Below are positions 1 to 8,629 of a DNA stretch of 64,000 nt, one piece after another; the first letter of the stretch is position 1; each line of letters begins with the position of its first letter. This DNA comes from Paenibacillus cymbidii (GTDB taxonomy: Bacteria; Bacillota; Bacilli; Paenibacillales; NBRC-103111), in the NCBI RefSeq assembly GCF_004764705.1, contig NZ_SHLX01000033.1, forward strand, positions 33,753 to 97,752, in the 5' to 3' direction. The notes under the pieces were generated by a model, which was not told the origin of the DNA, searched no databases, and worked only from the letters and a program-made list of their open reading frames with translations. Position numbers and translations under genes: made by a program.

Positions 1-615
1 TTTCTCGACGAAGTGTTGCGGGAACTGCTCGAAATCGAAGGGCGCATGACCCATGCCGGCGATGTGCTGTACCATATTCTCGACCGCGGCGTGGATAAAT
101 ATACGGACATCGTCGACAGCATCGAAAACCAAGTGGAGCGCCTGGAACGCACCATTTACAAAAACCCCGCGCTGCGCGTCGCGCCGGAAATATTTTCGCT
201 GAAGCGGCACATGCACCAGCTCCGGCGCATCATCGCCGAGGAGAAAACGATCGTCGGCGCCATCAGCCACCAGAGCCTGCCCTACACCCGGCAGGAGACC
301 GACGTGTATTTCATCGATATTTACGACCACATCTCCCGCGTGATCGATTCGCTCGATTCGTTCCGCGAGTCTCTGACCGGGCTGCTTGAGCTGCAAATGT
401 CGATGAAGTCGGACCGGATGAACGAAATCATGAAGACGCTCACCGTCATGAGCTCGATTTTCCTGCCGCTGACGTTCGTCGTTGGCCTGTACGGCATGAA
501 CTTCGACTCGATCCCCGAGCTGAAATGGCCGTACGGTTACGCCTTCGTCTGGCTCGTTATGCTGATCGTCGCCGCCGCGATGTGGGCTTACTACAAACGC
601 AAGAAATGGTGGTGA
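1..615 (+). CDS. corA: CorA family Mg2+/Co2+ transporter, 3' part
   Basis: This is the C-terminal part of a CorA-type divalent cation channel. The reading frame is open from base 1, so the start lies outside the window. About 205 residues remain. They end with two membrane helices, and the signature GMN (residues 161-163 counted from the GTG at 13) lies at the end of the first helix in the context YGMN. The upstream part is a long charged helix typical of the CorA stalk. The C-terminus is strongly basic (KRKKWW), as expected for the cytoplasmic tail. Family assignment rests on the GMN motif and topology; Mg2+ as the main substrate follows from family knowledge. Confidence 0.92.
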   Translation, partial: FLDEVLRELLEIEGRMTHAGDVLYHILDRGVDKYTDIVDSIENQVERLERTIYKNPALRVAPEIFSLKRHMHQLRRIIAEEKTIVGAISHQSLPYTRQETDVYFIDIYDHISRVIDSLDSFRESLTGLLELQMSMKSDRMNEIMKTLTVMSSIFLPLTFVVGLYGMNFDSIPELKWPYGYAFVWLVMLIVAAAMWAYYKRKKWW

Positions 616-740
616 CCTGCCGCCGGCGAGGAGGCAAAGCTGCTCAACCGCAACTCACGGCCCTGGCTCCCGGGCTCACCGCGTCATCCGAATAGGCAAT
701 AAAAAATGGCCTTTTCGCCCGATTTTCCACCCCGCAGCCC

Positions 741-882
741 AAATAGCCAGCGAAATCGCTGGCTATTTCCACATTCAACTGTCAAACCAGGCCTTTCTCG
801 CAAAATAACCAGTGAAATCACTGGCTATTTTGCGGATCTCCCCTCGTTTTGACCAAATAGGCCATGAAACATGGCTTATTTG
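741..882. repeat. Cluster of three related extragenic palindromes
   Basis: Three palindromes of one family lie in the 390-base stretch between corA and the tRNA genes. The first is perfect: AAATAGCCAGCG, a four-base loop AAAT, and its complement (741-768). The second (799-834) has the core CCAGTG-AAAT-CACTGG. The third (854-882) has the core GCCATG-AAA-CATGGC. All share AAATA(G/A)-CC...GG-(C/T)TATTT flanks. None is followed by a T-run, so they are not ordinary terminators. The same family recurs at 44435-44583. I see nothing else in 616-965. Confidence 0.8.
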
Positions 883-965
883 ACACCACCGTGCCTGAGC
901 GAGCACAAGCACGGCGCTGCCGAGCGCCTCGGCTACTTTACGTTTGCACTATCGCCCGCCGCACG

Positions 966-992
966 CAAAAAAACCGCCTACCCAGGCGGTTT
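966..992 (-). terminator. Rho-independent terminator of the tRNA operon
   Basis: Inverted repeat AAACCGCC/GGCGGTTT with a short loop. Read on the minus strand it is followed by a run of seven T, 14 bases past the CCA end of tRNA-Ser. Confidence 0.85.
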
Positions 993-1005
993 CCTTCACA
1001 TCTTA

Positions 1006-1096
1006 TGGCGGAGAGAGAGGGATTCGAACCCTCGCACCACTTACGCAGTCTAACCCCTTAGCAGAGGGTCCCCTTGAGCCACTTGGGTATCTCTCC
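1006..1096 (-). tRNA. tRNA-Ser (anticodon GCT)
   Basis: The 91-base gene on the minus strand starts GGAGAGAT and ends with an encoded CCA. It has a T-arm GGTTCGAATCC, a long variable arm as expected for serine tRNA, and an anticodon loop CTGCTAA giving GCT, which reads AGC/AGU. It lies 8 bases from tRNA-Asn and is probably cotranscribed with it. Confidence 0.95.
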
Positions 1097-1104
1097 AAAA
1101 GATA

Positions 1105-1180
1105 TGGCTCCCCGAGCAGGACTCGAACCTGCGACAACTCGATTAACAGTCGAGTGCTCTACCGACTGAGCTATCAGGGA
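1105..1180 (-). tRNA. tRNA-Asn (anticodon GTT)
   Basis: The 76-base minus-strand gene starts TCCCTGAT and ends with an encoded CCA. The D-arm is AGCTCAGTCGGTAGAGC, the T-arm GGTTCGAGTCC and the anticodon GTT. It is the first gene of a two-tRNA operon. Confidence 0.95.
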
Positions 1181-1195
1181 AAGCGATGTTACTAA

Positions 1196-1222
1196 ATTAT
1201 CACGATTCATGTCCGAAGTCAA
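1196..1222 (-). promoter_or_regulatory. Candidate promoter of the tRNA-Asn/tRNA-Ser operon
   Basis: On the minus strand TTGACT and GATAAT lie 15 bases apart, ending 15 bases before tRNA-Asn. Both boxes are good, but the spacer is two bases shorter than optimal. Confidence 0.4.
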
Positions 1223-1271
1223 GGCATTAAAACGCCTTCATCCGGCCCGGTCCGGAGCGCCGCAACCCGCG

Positions 1272-2486
1272 TCAGCGGTGCCGCAGCGCTTCCGGCGACT
1301 TCTGGCGAATGCTCCCCACCTGCGTGCCGAGGAACAGGATGAACAGCAGCAGCACCGTGCCGATTCCGACGACGGACAGGTTGACGGAAACGCCCATTTC
1401 GCTCAGGGTCAAGTAGATGCCAAGCCCCACGACGGTCAGCGTATTTTCGGACAAGTTCTGCACGGCGATCGTTTTGCCCGGGCCGATCAGCGACGCGCCC
1501 TCTTCCTGCAGCATCGTATTGAGCGGAATGAGGAAAATGCCGCCGAAGATACCGGTGAAGAACAACAGCGTCACCGTGATCCCAAGCGAGTATGTAAACG
1601 CCGCGACCATAACGGCGGTCACCATCAGCAGGCCGTAAAAGAACGAGCGATGCAGCTTGCCTTCCGGCACAAGCCGCGGCGTCAGGAACGCGCTGACAAC
1701 AACGCCGATCGCCGTCACGCCGATAATCATCGACTGCTGATCCGTATCGGTGATGCCGAGATTGATCGGCAGCCAGGCGATCAGCGCGATGCGCAGCACG
1801 GTGGCCGTGAGCCAGAACGCGCTCGTGCCGATCAGCGAAAACCGCGCCCTGCGGTTGCGCAGCAGCACGCCGCAGTCGCGGAAAAACTGCTTCGACGCCG
1901 CCCCGTAGCGGATCGAACGGTCGCCCGCTTTCATCGGCACGAACCAGGTCAGCGCAAGCGAAACGCCGTACAGCAGCAGACAGGCGATGATGCCGGGCAG
2001 GTCGGAGTTTTTGGCCAGCAGGCCGCCGGTCACCGTGCCGAGCAGAATGGCGAGAATCGTGCCGCCTTCGATTTTGGCGTTGGCGCGCAGCAGTTCGCCT
2101 TCGGAAGCGGTAAGCTCCGACAAGATGCCGTATTTGGCCGGCGAATAGACGACCGCCCCGATGCCGAGCAGCAGATAGCAGATGGCCGGCTGTACGCCGA
2201 ACAGCAGCAGCAAAATCCCGCCGCCTTTAAGCAAATTGCCCATCGTCAGCACGCGCGACTTCGCCGTTTTGTCGGCGAACGCGCCCACGACCGGCGCAAG
2301 GATGATATAAGCGAACAAAAACGCCATTTGGATATAAGCGACGACCGTATCGGGGTTGTCGACCCCTTGCCGCTTGACCAAACCGACGATCAGGAAGAAG
2401 TTGATATTATCCGCAAAAGAACTGATGAACTGGGTCAGCACCACCGCATTGATCGGCGACAGCCACCCTTTGCGCTTGGACGACAT
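1272..2486 (-). CDS. lplT: Lysophospholipid transporter LplT (MFS)
   Basis: A 404-residue major facilitator family protein with about twelve hydrophobic segments. The N-terminal half carries the arrangement characteristic of LplT: an FxDN-like motif in helix 1 (SSFADNINFF), APVVGAFADKTAKSRV around loop 2-3, and YSPAKYGILSEL followed by a helix with ANAKIEGGTI. LplT flips lysophospholipids across the cytoplasmic membrane for reacylation; in Gram-negatives it is often fused or linked to Aas, which is absent here. The start ATG lies behind an AAAGGAGCC ribosome site. It is a single gene, convergent with nothing and downstream of the GH3 lipoprotein gene on the same strand. Confidence 0.85.
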   Translation of the reverse strand: MSSKRKGWLSPINAVVLTQFISSFADNINFFLIVGLVKRQGVDNPDTVVAYIQMAFLFAYIILAPVVGAFADKTAKSRVLTMGNLLKGGGILLLLFGVQPAICYLLLGIGAVVYSPAKYGILSELTASEGELLRANAKIEGGTILAILLGTVTGGLLAKNSDLPGIIACLLLYGVSLALTWFVPMKAGDRSIRYGAASKQFFRDCGVLLRNRRARFSLIGTSAFWLTATVLRIALIAWLPINLGITDTDQQSMIIGVTAIGVVVSAFLTPRLVPEGKLHRSFFYGLLMVTAVMVAAFTYSLGITVTLLFFTGIFGGIFLIPLNTMLQEEGASLIGPGKTIAVQNLSENTLTVVGLGIYLTLSEMGVSVNLSVVGIGTVLLLFILFLGTQVGSIRQKSPEALRHR

Positions 2487-2575
2487 GGACGAGGCTCCTT
2501 TCGTTTTGCCGCGAAAACACGGCCTTTTTTACTTTAGCACTCGTCTTTGCCGAACGCAATGCGAAACCGACGGCG

Positions 2576-3931
2576 TTATTTTTTCGCGTAGGCGTTAAGC
2601 ACGCTTTGCATTTCGCTGTTCAGTTTGGCCACATCCGGCGCCGCCGCTTCGCGGTCGGTCAAGCCATACTTCAGCTTGAGCCGCACGATGCGCTCCGCGC
2701 TCGCCTCAATCGCCTGCGCCGAAAGCTCGCCGGACTTCGCCGCCGCGAGCAGCGCGTCGTACGCCTCCTTCGCCTTGGCGAATTCGTGGCCGACGAGCGC
2801 CACGTCGGCGCCGGCCTTGATCGCGCGCACCGCCGCCGCCCCGGTGCCGTAGCTTTCCGCGATGGCGCCCATCGTCAAGTCGTCGGTGATGACGACTCCC
2901 TGAAAGCCAAGCTCGCCGCGGAGCAAGCCGGCAATTACTTTCTGCGACAACGAGGCCGGGTAGTCGGGATCGATCTTGCGCATCAACAAATGGGCGACCA
3001 TGACAGCCTCCGCCTGCTGGCCGATCGCCTCTTTGAACGGGACCAGCTCCAGATTGCGCAAACGCGTCAAATCGTGATCGACAACCGGCAAGCCGACATG
3101 CGAGTCGACGGACGTATCGCCGTGGCCGGGAAAATGCTTCACAACCGGCAGCACCTTTGTCTCCTGCATCCCTTTCAACTCCTCGATGCCGATGCGCGAC
3201 ACAAGCGCCGCGGCGGGGCCGAAGGAACGGTCGCCAATGACCGGGTTTTGCGGATTGCTGTTGACGTCAAGCACCGGGGCAAAATCGACATTCAGCCCAA
3301 GCGACTGCACTTCTTTGCCGAGCAGTTGGCCGATTTTGCGCGCGTACGTCGTGTTGTCCACGTCGCCCACCGCCTTGGCCGTCGGCAAATTCACATAATC
3401 GCCCGGCATGCGCGAGACGCGCCCGCCTTCCTCGTCGACGCCGAGCCAGAGCGGGACTTTGGCGCTTGCCGCGTTGGCGGCTTTCAGCGCATTGGTCAAT
3501 TTGACAGCCTGCGCCGCGTTCGTAATGTTCGGCCCGAACAAAATAACGCCGCCGACGTGGTAATCCGCGATCAGTTGCTTCGCTTGCGCGCCGGCCGTCG
3601 TGCCGTCGATGCCGACGAACAGCAGTTGGCCGACGCGCTGCTCGAGCGACATCGCCGCCACAAGTTTGTTTGCCTGCCGTGCGGCATCGGGGGCGATCGG
3701 CGACGGAGACGGCGTGGCCGAAGGCTTGACGCTCGCACTGGCGGAAGCCGAAGCGGACGGCGCCAAGCTCGGGGAAGCCGTCGCGGATGGGGAAGGCGTC
3801 ATGCTGGGCGCCTGGGCGGAAGGGCTTGCGGTCGACGCGCGGTTGCCGCCGCCGGCCGCGCAGCCGGACACGAGCAGCCCGGCCAGAAGCGGAGCCATAT
3901 AGAGAGGACGTTTCCATTTCATCATATTCAT
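2576..3931 (-). CDS. nagZ: GH3 beta-N-acetylhexosaminidase lipoprotein (NagZ-like)
   Basis: A glycoside hydrolase family 3 enzyme predicted to release N-acetylglucosamine from cell-wall muropeptides outside the cell. The N-terminus is a lipoprotein signal with lipobox LVSGC. A Ser/Ala/Pro-rich linker of about 50 residues follows, then the TIM-barrel domain with GVDEEGGRVSR and the family signature KHFPGHGDTSVDSH (residues 268-281 of the longest frame). ITDDLTMGAI supplies the expected nucleophile Asp. I prefer the ATG at 3931, behind GGTGAT, over an in-frame GTG at 3940. The NagZ motif containing the catalytic His/Asp is intact, so the enzyme is expected to be active. Confidence 0.85.
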   Translation of the reverse strand: MNMMKWKRPLYMAPLLAGLLVSGCAAGGGNRASTASPSAQAPSMTPSPSATASPSLAPSASASASASVKPSATPSPSPIAPDAARQANKLVAAMSLEQRVGQLLFVGIDGTTAGAQAKQLIADYHVGGVILFGPNITNAAQAVKLTNALKAANAASAKVPLWLGVDEEGGRVSRMPGDYVNLPTAKAVGDVDNTTYARKIGQLLGKEVQSLGLNVDFAPVLDVNSNPQNPVIGDRSFGPAAALVSRIGIEELKGMQETKVLPVVKHFPGHGDTSVDSHVGLPVVDHDLTRLRNLELVPFKEAIGQQAEAVMVAHLLMRKIDPDYPASLSQKVIAGLLRGELGFQGVVITDDLTMGAIAESYGTGAAAVRAIKAGADVALVGHEFAKAKEAYDALLAAAKSGELSAQAIEASAERIVRLKLKYGLTDREAAAPDVAKLNSEMQSVLNAYAKK

Positions 3932-3991
3932 CAGGATCACCAGCTTTCTTCATCCTACGGTCCCGCAGGACGAGATTCGCCGCGACCGCCG

Positions 3992-4456
3992 TCAACCGGG
4001 CTGCAGTTGGTGGAGCGTCAGCTTGCCGCGGCATTTCCCGCACACGTAGCGGCGCGGGTCCACCTTTCGCTTGCGTTTGTATTCCATCTTGCAACTGCCG
4101 CAGACAAGGCGATACCGGTAAGGCTCCGCCTTCTTGCTTGCCGGGATTGCCGCGCAATAACGCGTGCCGCCCACCTTCTTCAGCAGCGCCTTGAATTCGG
4201 GGTCGCGATGCATATAGCCGCTTTTGGCCAAGTGCAGATGGTAGTGGCACAATTCGTGTTTGATGATGCGTTCGACTTCCTCCGCGCCGTGCACTTCGAG
4301 CTGCGCCGAGCTGATCTCGATATGGTGCGATTTTGGAAAATAGCGTCCGCCGGTTGAACGAAGACGCGAATTGAATATGGCGCGGTGCCGGAACGGAATG
4401 CCGAAGTCGCGCAGCGATACCTGCTCGACCCATAGCTGAAGCTGCCGATCGTCCAT
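3992..4456 (-). CDS. sprT: SprT-like zinc metalloprotease family protein
   Basis: A SprT family protein. The metal site HELCHYHL sits about 66 residues from the start, and a zinc ribbon follows at the C-terminus (CGSC ... CGKC). This matches Bacillus YdcK-type proteins in length, about 154 residues. The frame is open for 13 further codons upstream, but homologues begin at the MDDRQLQLWVEQ methionine (4456). No ideal ribosome site decides between them, because GGAGG directly abuts this ATG. In Bacillus the gene is the neighbour of cmpA, as here. The cellular role in bacteria is not established. Confidence 0.85.
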   Translation of the reverse strand: MDDRQLQLWVEQVSLRDFGIPFRHRAIFNSRLRSTGGRYFPKSHHIEISSAQLEVHGAEEVERIIKHELCHYHLHLAKSGYMHRDPEFKALLKKVGGTRYCAAIPASKKAEPYRYRLVCGSCKMEYKRKRKVDPRRYVCGKCRGKLTLHQLQPG

Positions 4457-4631
4457 CCTCCAGCATCTCTCCCAAGAATCGACTGGAACCGGCAAGCCGC
4501 ATGCGGCGCCGGATACACTTGAATTTGTACCCCATCTTGATTACACTGTCAAGTAAGCGCGGGTTCAAAAAGCCGGCTTTTTGAACCACCTCAAGTAAGA
4601 TGACGATTCGGAAAGGGGAAAAGTTGCCCTC

Positions 4632-4982
4632 ATGCCAACGATGAGATACGGCCTGCTGCAGTTGGGCGACGGGCTGGAATTCGTGGAGATGCCCGCCACT
4701 CACATGTACCAGCTCACGGCGCTCAACCGCCGCCTGCATAAAGAAGTCGAGAAATTGTCCGCCGACAACGTTCCCGCGTTGCCGCGCCTGATCGCAGAAT
4801 GCGACAATCTCGATCTGGTCGAACGCTCCATTCCGCTGACCGGCGGGCTCGACTACATCAACCGGCTGGAGCGCACCTTCGCGGAAATTCGCGAATCGGC
4901 GTATCCGCTGATCTCGCTGCTGACCGAAATTCGCGCCCTGCAGGCGCAGCTCGAACAGTGGTACGAGGAAGAACTGGCGTAA
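4632..4982 (+). CDS. Conserved hypothetical protein, 116 residues
   Basis: I do not recognise a domain. The protein is acidic and mostly helical, without signal peptide or membrane segment, and contains MPATHMYQLTALNRRLHKE and a C-terminal amphipathic helix ending QWYEEELA. A good AAGGGG ribosome site precedes the ATG, and codon use matches the GC-rich neighbours. It sits between sprT (divergent) and cmpA (same strand). Confidence 0.65.
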   Translation: MPTMRYGLLQLGDGLEFVEMPATHMYQLTALNRRLHKEVEKLSADNVPALPRLIAECDNLDLVERSIPLTGGLDYINRLERTFAEIRESAYPLISLLTEIRALQAQLEQWYEEELA

Positions 4983-5116
4983 TGCCGTTACAGTGCCCAT
5001 TATGCCCGCTTTCCACCCCAATTTGCGCGGTTATGAAGCGGACCTGCACCTTTAACCTCCTGCCCTCATATGGTAATAATAGTCACGGATTCACAGCAGG
5101 AAGGGGCTGTTGCAGC

Positions 5117-5269
5117 ATGCCGCAGTGGCTGTGCAACCAATTAAGGCGGGCATTTCTGGGCAAGAACCGCAAACAGATCCGGTTGTTGAACGATTGCTGG
5201 TTTTTTTACCACAATAGAATTTATAAACTTCCGGGCGAAGCGGAAAAGTCAAATTCTATTTGGCGATAA
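5117..5269 (+). CDS. cmpA: Cortex morphogenetic protein CmpA
   Basis: A 50-codon ORF whose first 34 residues (beginning MPQWLCNQLRRAFLGKN and ending near CWFFYHNR) match the small sporulation protein CmpA of Bacillus as I remember it: basic, with an RRAF block, a QI(R/K)LLN block and CWxFY. In B. subtilis CmpA takes part, with ClpXP, in quality control of SpoIVA during coat/cortex assembly. The known protein is about 37 residues; this one has about 13 extra residues (KLPGEAEKSNSIWR). The ribosome site AGGAAGGGG precedes the ATG. Position next to sprT and tex matches the Bacillus gene order, which strengthens the call. Confidence 0.88.
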   Translation: MPQWLCNQLRRAFLGKNRKQIRLLNDCWFFYHNRIYKLPGEAEKSNSIWR

Positions 5270-5558
5270 AACCAACCTCTGCCGGGGTCCCCGCAAAGTA
5301 CTCGGACTATACTTCGAAGCAACACGTCACTTTGTGGGGTGGGAAAGCGGTCGCTCATCTTCGAGAAGCCTCGATAGAGGTTTTCTCATCACACGCGGCT
5401 CGGCGCCAAGCTGGAACGCTCCGGCGTCCCGGCCAATCGAACGCACGAAGTCGAATGAAGTCCAAAACTGCCGTCTAACGCCGAAGAGCAGGATGGAACG
5501 GGCGCACTGCCGCCTCGTCCATGCCTGCTCTTCTTGTATGTTGACGCACAATAACTTG

Positions 5559-7850
5559 CTATTCGCCGGTACGCGGCGCCCGCATCGTCAAACTGACGCG
5601 GCCTTTCTTCAAATCGACGCCGATCACCCACACCGTAACCGTATCGCCGACGGACACGACGTCCATCGGGTGCTTGACGTAACGGTCGCTCAACTGCGAG
5701 ATGTGCACGAGGCCGTCGTTTTTGATGCCGATGTCGACGAAGGCGCCGAAGTCGATCACATTGCGCACGGTGCCATGCAGCTCCATGCCCGGCGCTAGAT
5801 CTTCGATCTTCAGCACATCTGTGCGAAAGATCGGCGGCGGCAGCTCCTCGCGCGGATCGCGCCCCGGGCGCTGCAAGCTGTCGAGGATATCGCGCAGCGT
5901 CGGCACGCCGACGCCGAGCTGCACCGCCAGCTGCCCGGCGTCAAGCTGCTGCAGCCGCTGCTTAAGCTCGGCGGCGCCGAGCTGCGCCAGCTCGAGCCTC
6001 AGCTCGCGGAACAGCTTGTCGACCACTTCATAGGATTCCGGGTGAATCGGCGTATTGTCGAGCGGATTGGCGCCTCCCGGGATGCGCAGGAAACCGACGC
6101 ACTGCTCGTACGTTTTGGCGCCGAGCCGGGGCACCTTCTGCAGCTGCGCACGATGCACGAACTTGCCGTTCTCTTCGCGGAACTGCACGATGTTTTTGGC
6201 GATTGTCGCGCTGACTCCCGCCACGTAAGACAAGAGCGACGGCGACGCCGTATTCAGGTCGACGCCGACATGGTTGACCGCCGACTCGACGACGGCGCCG
6301 AGACTTTCCTCCAGCCGCTTCTGCGTTACATCGTGCTGGTATTGGCCGACGCCGATTGCCTTCGGGTCGATCTTGACCAGCTCCGCCAGCGGATCCTGCA
6401 GCCGCCGCGCAATCGAAATCGCGCTGCGCTCCGCCACATCCAGCTCGGGGAATTCGCCCTGCGCCAGCTTGGACGCCGAGTACACGCTCGCCCCGGCCTC
6501 GCTGACAATGCTGTAGGCGATATGGCTGGCGGCGCCGCCCATCTCCTTCAGCAGCTCGGCGACGAATTGCTCCGTCTCGCGCGAGCCGGTGCCGTTGCCG
6601 ATGACAATCAGCTCGATTTTGTACTTGTCGATCAGCCGGCGGAAGATCGCTTTCGCTTCGGCGATTTTGTTGTTCGGCGGCGTCGGATACGTAACGGCGA
6701 TTTCCAGCATCTTGCCGGTGTCGTCGACAACGGCAAGCTTGCAGCCGGTCCGGTAAGCGGGGTCGACGCCGAGCACGACTTTGCCTTTGACCGGCTGCTG
6801 CAGCAGCAGGCTGCGCAAGTTGCCGGCGAATATCGCAATCGCATGCTCCTCGGCCTTCTCCGTCAGCTCGCCGCGCACTTCACGCTCGATCGAAGGCGCG
6901 ATCAGCCGCTTGTACGCATCCTCGATTACCGCATACAGCACGGGCTTGACGATGGTATCGCGCTTGATGAGCCCGCGGGCGATATACTCGCGGATCTTGT
7001 CCGGCGTCACGTCGAGGCCGACCTTCAGCACTTCCTCGCGCTCCCCGCGGTTGATCGCCAGCGTGCGATGCGGCGGCAGCCGTTTGACCGGCTCCTGGTA
7101 GTCGTAGTACATCTCGTACACCGACTCCGCCGCCTTGTCCTTCGCTTCCGTCTTGACGATGCCGTTGTCGAACGTATACCGCCGCACCCAGGCGCGAATG
7201 TTCGCATCGTCGGCGATGATCTCGGCGATGATATCCATCGCCCCCTGCATCGCTTCCTCCGCCGTTGCCACGCCTTTCTCGGCATCGACGTATTTGGCCG
7301 CTTCCGCCAGCATGTCGCCTTGCCTTGGCAGCGTCAGCACCCAATTCGCCAGCGGCTCCAGCCCGCGTTCCTTGGCGACGCTGGCGCGCGTTTTGCGCTT
7401 TTGCCGGTATGGGCGGTACAGGTCTTCCACTTCCTGCAGCTTCGCCGCCCGCTCCACCGACGCGCGCAGCGCCGCCGTCAGCTTGCCTTGTTCGGCGATC
7501 AGCCGCAGCACCTCCAGCTTGCGCTCCTCCAGACCGCGCAAATACTGCAGCCGCTCCTCGATCGAGCGCAGCTCGTTTTCGTCGAGCTCCCCGGTCATTT
7601 CCTTGCGGTAACGGGCGATGAACGGAATCGTGTTGCCTTCGTCCAGCAGCCCGATTGTCGTTTTCACTTTGCCGGGCGCAATGCTCAGCTCGCCGGAAAT
7701 TTGGCGCAAAATGCGCTCGCGCGTGTGCGCCTCATCCGCCTCTCCGCGCTGCAGCATGTCCACCGTCACCAGTTGCTCGTCGGCCGCGCTTGCGGTCCCT
7801 CCGCCTGCTCCTCCGCTGCGTCCGTCCGCGGCCATCGTTGGCTTTTTCAT
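5559..7850 (-). CDS. tex: Tex family RNA-binding transcription accessory protein
   Basis: About 763 residues with the full Tex architecture: an N-terminal helical Tex domain, a YqgF-like RNase H fold containing VLGVDPAYRTGCKLAVVD, the helix-hairpin-helix region LNTASPSLLSYVAGVSATIA, and a C-terminal S1 RNA-binding domain with GTVRNVIDFGAFVDIGI. Tex proteins bind nucleic acid and influence transcription; the B. subtilis equivalent is YdcI. A Gly/Ala/Ser-rich stretch near the N-terminus is a lineage extension. The ATG at 7850 has better spacing from GGGGG than the ATG at 7856. It stands alone, facing cmpA. Confidence 0.92.
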   Translation of the reverse strand: MKKPTMAADGRSGGAGGGTASAADEQLVTVDMLQRGEADEAHTRERILRQISGELSIAPGKVKTTIGLLDEGNTIPFIARYRKEMTGELDENELRSIEERLQYLRGLEERKLEVLRLIAEQGKLTAALRASVERAAKLQEVEDLYRPYRQKRKTRASVAKERGLEPLANWVLTLPRQGDMLAEAAKYVDAEKGVATAEEAMQGAMDIIAEIIADDANIRAWVRRYTFDNGIVKTEAKDKAAESVYEMYYDYQEPVKRLPPHRTLAINRGEREEVLKVGLDVTPDKIREYIARGLIKRDTIVKPVLYAVIEDAYKRLIAPSIEREVRGELTEKAEEHAIAIFAGNLRSLLLQQPVKGKVVLGVDPAYRTGCKLAVVDDTGKMLEIAVTYPTPPNNKIAEAKAIFRRLIDKYKIELIVIGNGTGSRETEQFVAELLKEMGGAASHIAYSIVSEAGASVYSASKLAQGEFPELDVAERSAISIARRLQDPLAELVKIDPKAIGVGQYQHDVTQKRLEESLGAVVESAVNHVGVDLNTASPSLLSYVAGVSATIAKNIVQFREENGKFVHRAQLQKVPRLGAKTYEQCVGFLRIPGGANPLDNTPIHPESYEVVDKLFRELRLELAQLGAAELKQRLQQLDAGQLAVQLGVGVPTLRDILDSLQRPGRDPREELPPPIFRTDVLKIEDLAPGMELHGTVRNVIDFGAFVDIGIKNDGLVHISQLSDRYVKHPMDVVSVGDTVTVWVIGVDLKKGRVSLTMRAPRTGE

Positions 7851-7914
7851 CGACATCCCCCATTCGGTGCTGTTTCTCTAACGCTACGCATTCTCTAAGA
7901 ATAACGCAAATCCA

Positions 7915-7946
7915 AACAAAAAACGAGGGAGCGCTCCCTCGTTCGT
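7915..7946 (-). terminator. Terminator after ndoA
   Basis: Perfect hairpin AACGAGGGA-GCGC-TCCCTCGTT (centred near 7932), followed on the minus strand by a run of T. A T-run also lies on the other side, so it could act in both directions. Confidence 0.85.
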
Positions 7947-7955
7947 TTTTCCCGA

Positions 7956-8306
7956 TTAAAAATCGATCAACCCAACGCTGATCTGCAGCGCATCGTTCAC
8001 CTTGATCATCGTCTCGTCGTCCAGATGCGTAATTTTGTCGGTGAGCCGCTGTTTGTCGATCGTACGGATCTGTTCGAGCAAAATAACCGAATCGCGATCG
8101 AAGTGGTGCGTTTCGGCATCGATTTCCACGTGAGTCGGCAGCTTCGCTTTCTGGATTTGCGCCGTAATGGCGGCAATAATCACCGTTGGGCTGAAGCGGT
8201 TGCCGATATCGTTCTGAATGACAAGCACGGGCCTGACGCCCCCTTGCTCGGAACCGACGACAGGTGACAGGTCAGCAAAAAACACATCGCCCCGTTTGAC
8301 AATCAC
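7956..8306 (-). CDS. ndoA: Endoribonuclease toxin EndoA (MazF family)
   Basis: A 116-residue PemK/MazF fold mRNA interferase, full length. It has the N-terminal RGDVFFADLSPVVGSEQGG and RPVLVIQND blocks that hold the catalytic Arg/Thr region of MazF, and ends with ISVGLIDF as in Bacillus EndoA. EndoA cleaves mRNA at a short U-rich recognition sequence and is held inactive by EndoAI. The gene starts three bases after the antitoxin stop, so the pair is cotranscribed and a terminator follows. Usual Bacillus order would continue with rsbR-sigB, but tex follows directly here. Confidence 0.95.
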   Translation of the reverse strand: MIVKRGDVFFADLSPVVGSEQGGVRPVLVIQNDIGNRFSPTVIIAAITAQIQKAKLPTHVEIDAETHHFDRDSVILLEQIRTIDKQRLTDKITHLDDETMIKVNDALQISVGLIDF

Positions 8307-8309
8307 CGG

Positions 8310-8600
8310 CTACACCCCGCTAACTAAGCGGGTCAGCGTGCTGCCTGCGTCTTCCTCCGCCTGGAATGCTTCCGACGCCATGCAGAGGTTGATGATCGCC
8401 ATTTCCATATAGCCGCGTTGCATGGCTTCACGCAGAAAGCGCTTTTTCCGTTCCAGCAAATACTGCCGCATGGCCTGCCGAATAAATTCGCTGCGGTTTG
8501 AGTTTTCCTTCTCGACGATCCCGTCGACTTCCTCGAGCAAATGATCGGGCAAGCTGATCATGATCCGCTTCGTGTTCGCGCTCGACACTGGTTTCCGCAC
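8310..8600 (-). CDS. ndoAI: EndoAI antitoxin (ribbon-helix-helix)
   Basis: A 96-residue antitoxin. The N-terminal ribbon-helix-helix has KRIMISLPDHLLEEVDGIV then NRSEFIRQAMRQYL. The C-terminal toxin-binding tail RGYMEMAIINLCMASEAF and final LVSGV are conserved in Firmicute EndoAI. It neutralises EndoA and probably autoregulates the operon. The start is uncertain: GTG at 8600 directly abuts GGGGG, while a second in-frame GTG four codons later is better spaced. Confidence 0.93.
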   Translation of the reverse strand: MRKPVSSANTKRIMISLPDHLLEEVDGIVEKENSNRSEFIRQAMRQYLLERKKRFLREAMQRGYMEMAIINLCMASEAFQAEEDAGSTLTRLVSGV

Positions 8601-8629
8601 CCCCGCAACATAACGATGACAATACTACC

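Noticed and set aside
741..882. Palindromes considered as transcription terminators
   Set aside because: No T-run follows on either strand, and several lie together far from a gene end.
2606..4357. Long plus-strand open frame opposite the GH3 lipoprotein and sprT genes
   Set aside because: An antisense shadow typical of GC-rich DNA; Arg/His/Gln-rich translation without domains or ribosome site.
5270..5558. Plus-strand open frames between cmpA and tex considered as genes
   Set aside because: No ribosome site and no recognisable sequence; they run into the tex complement.
6042..7898. 618-codon plus-strand open frame opposite tex
   Set aside because: Complement of the tex reading frame; no family features.
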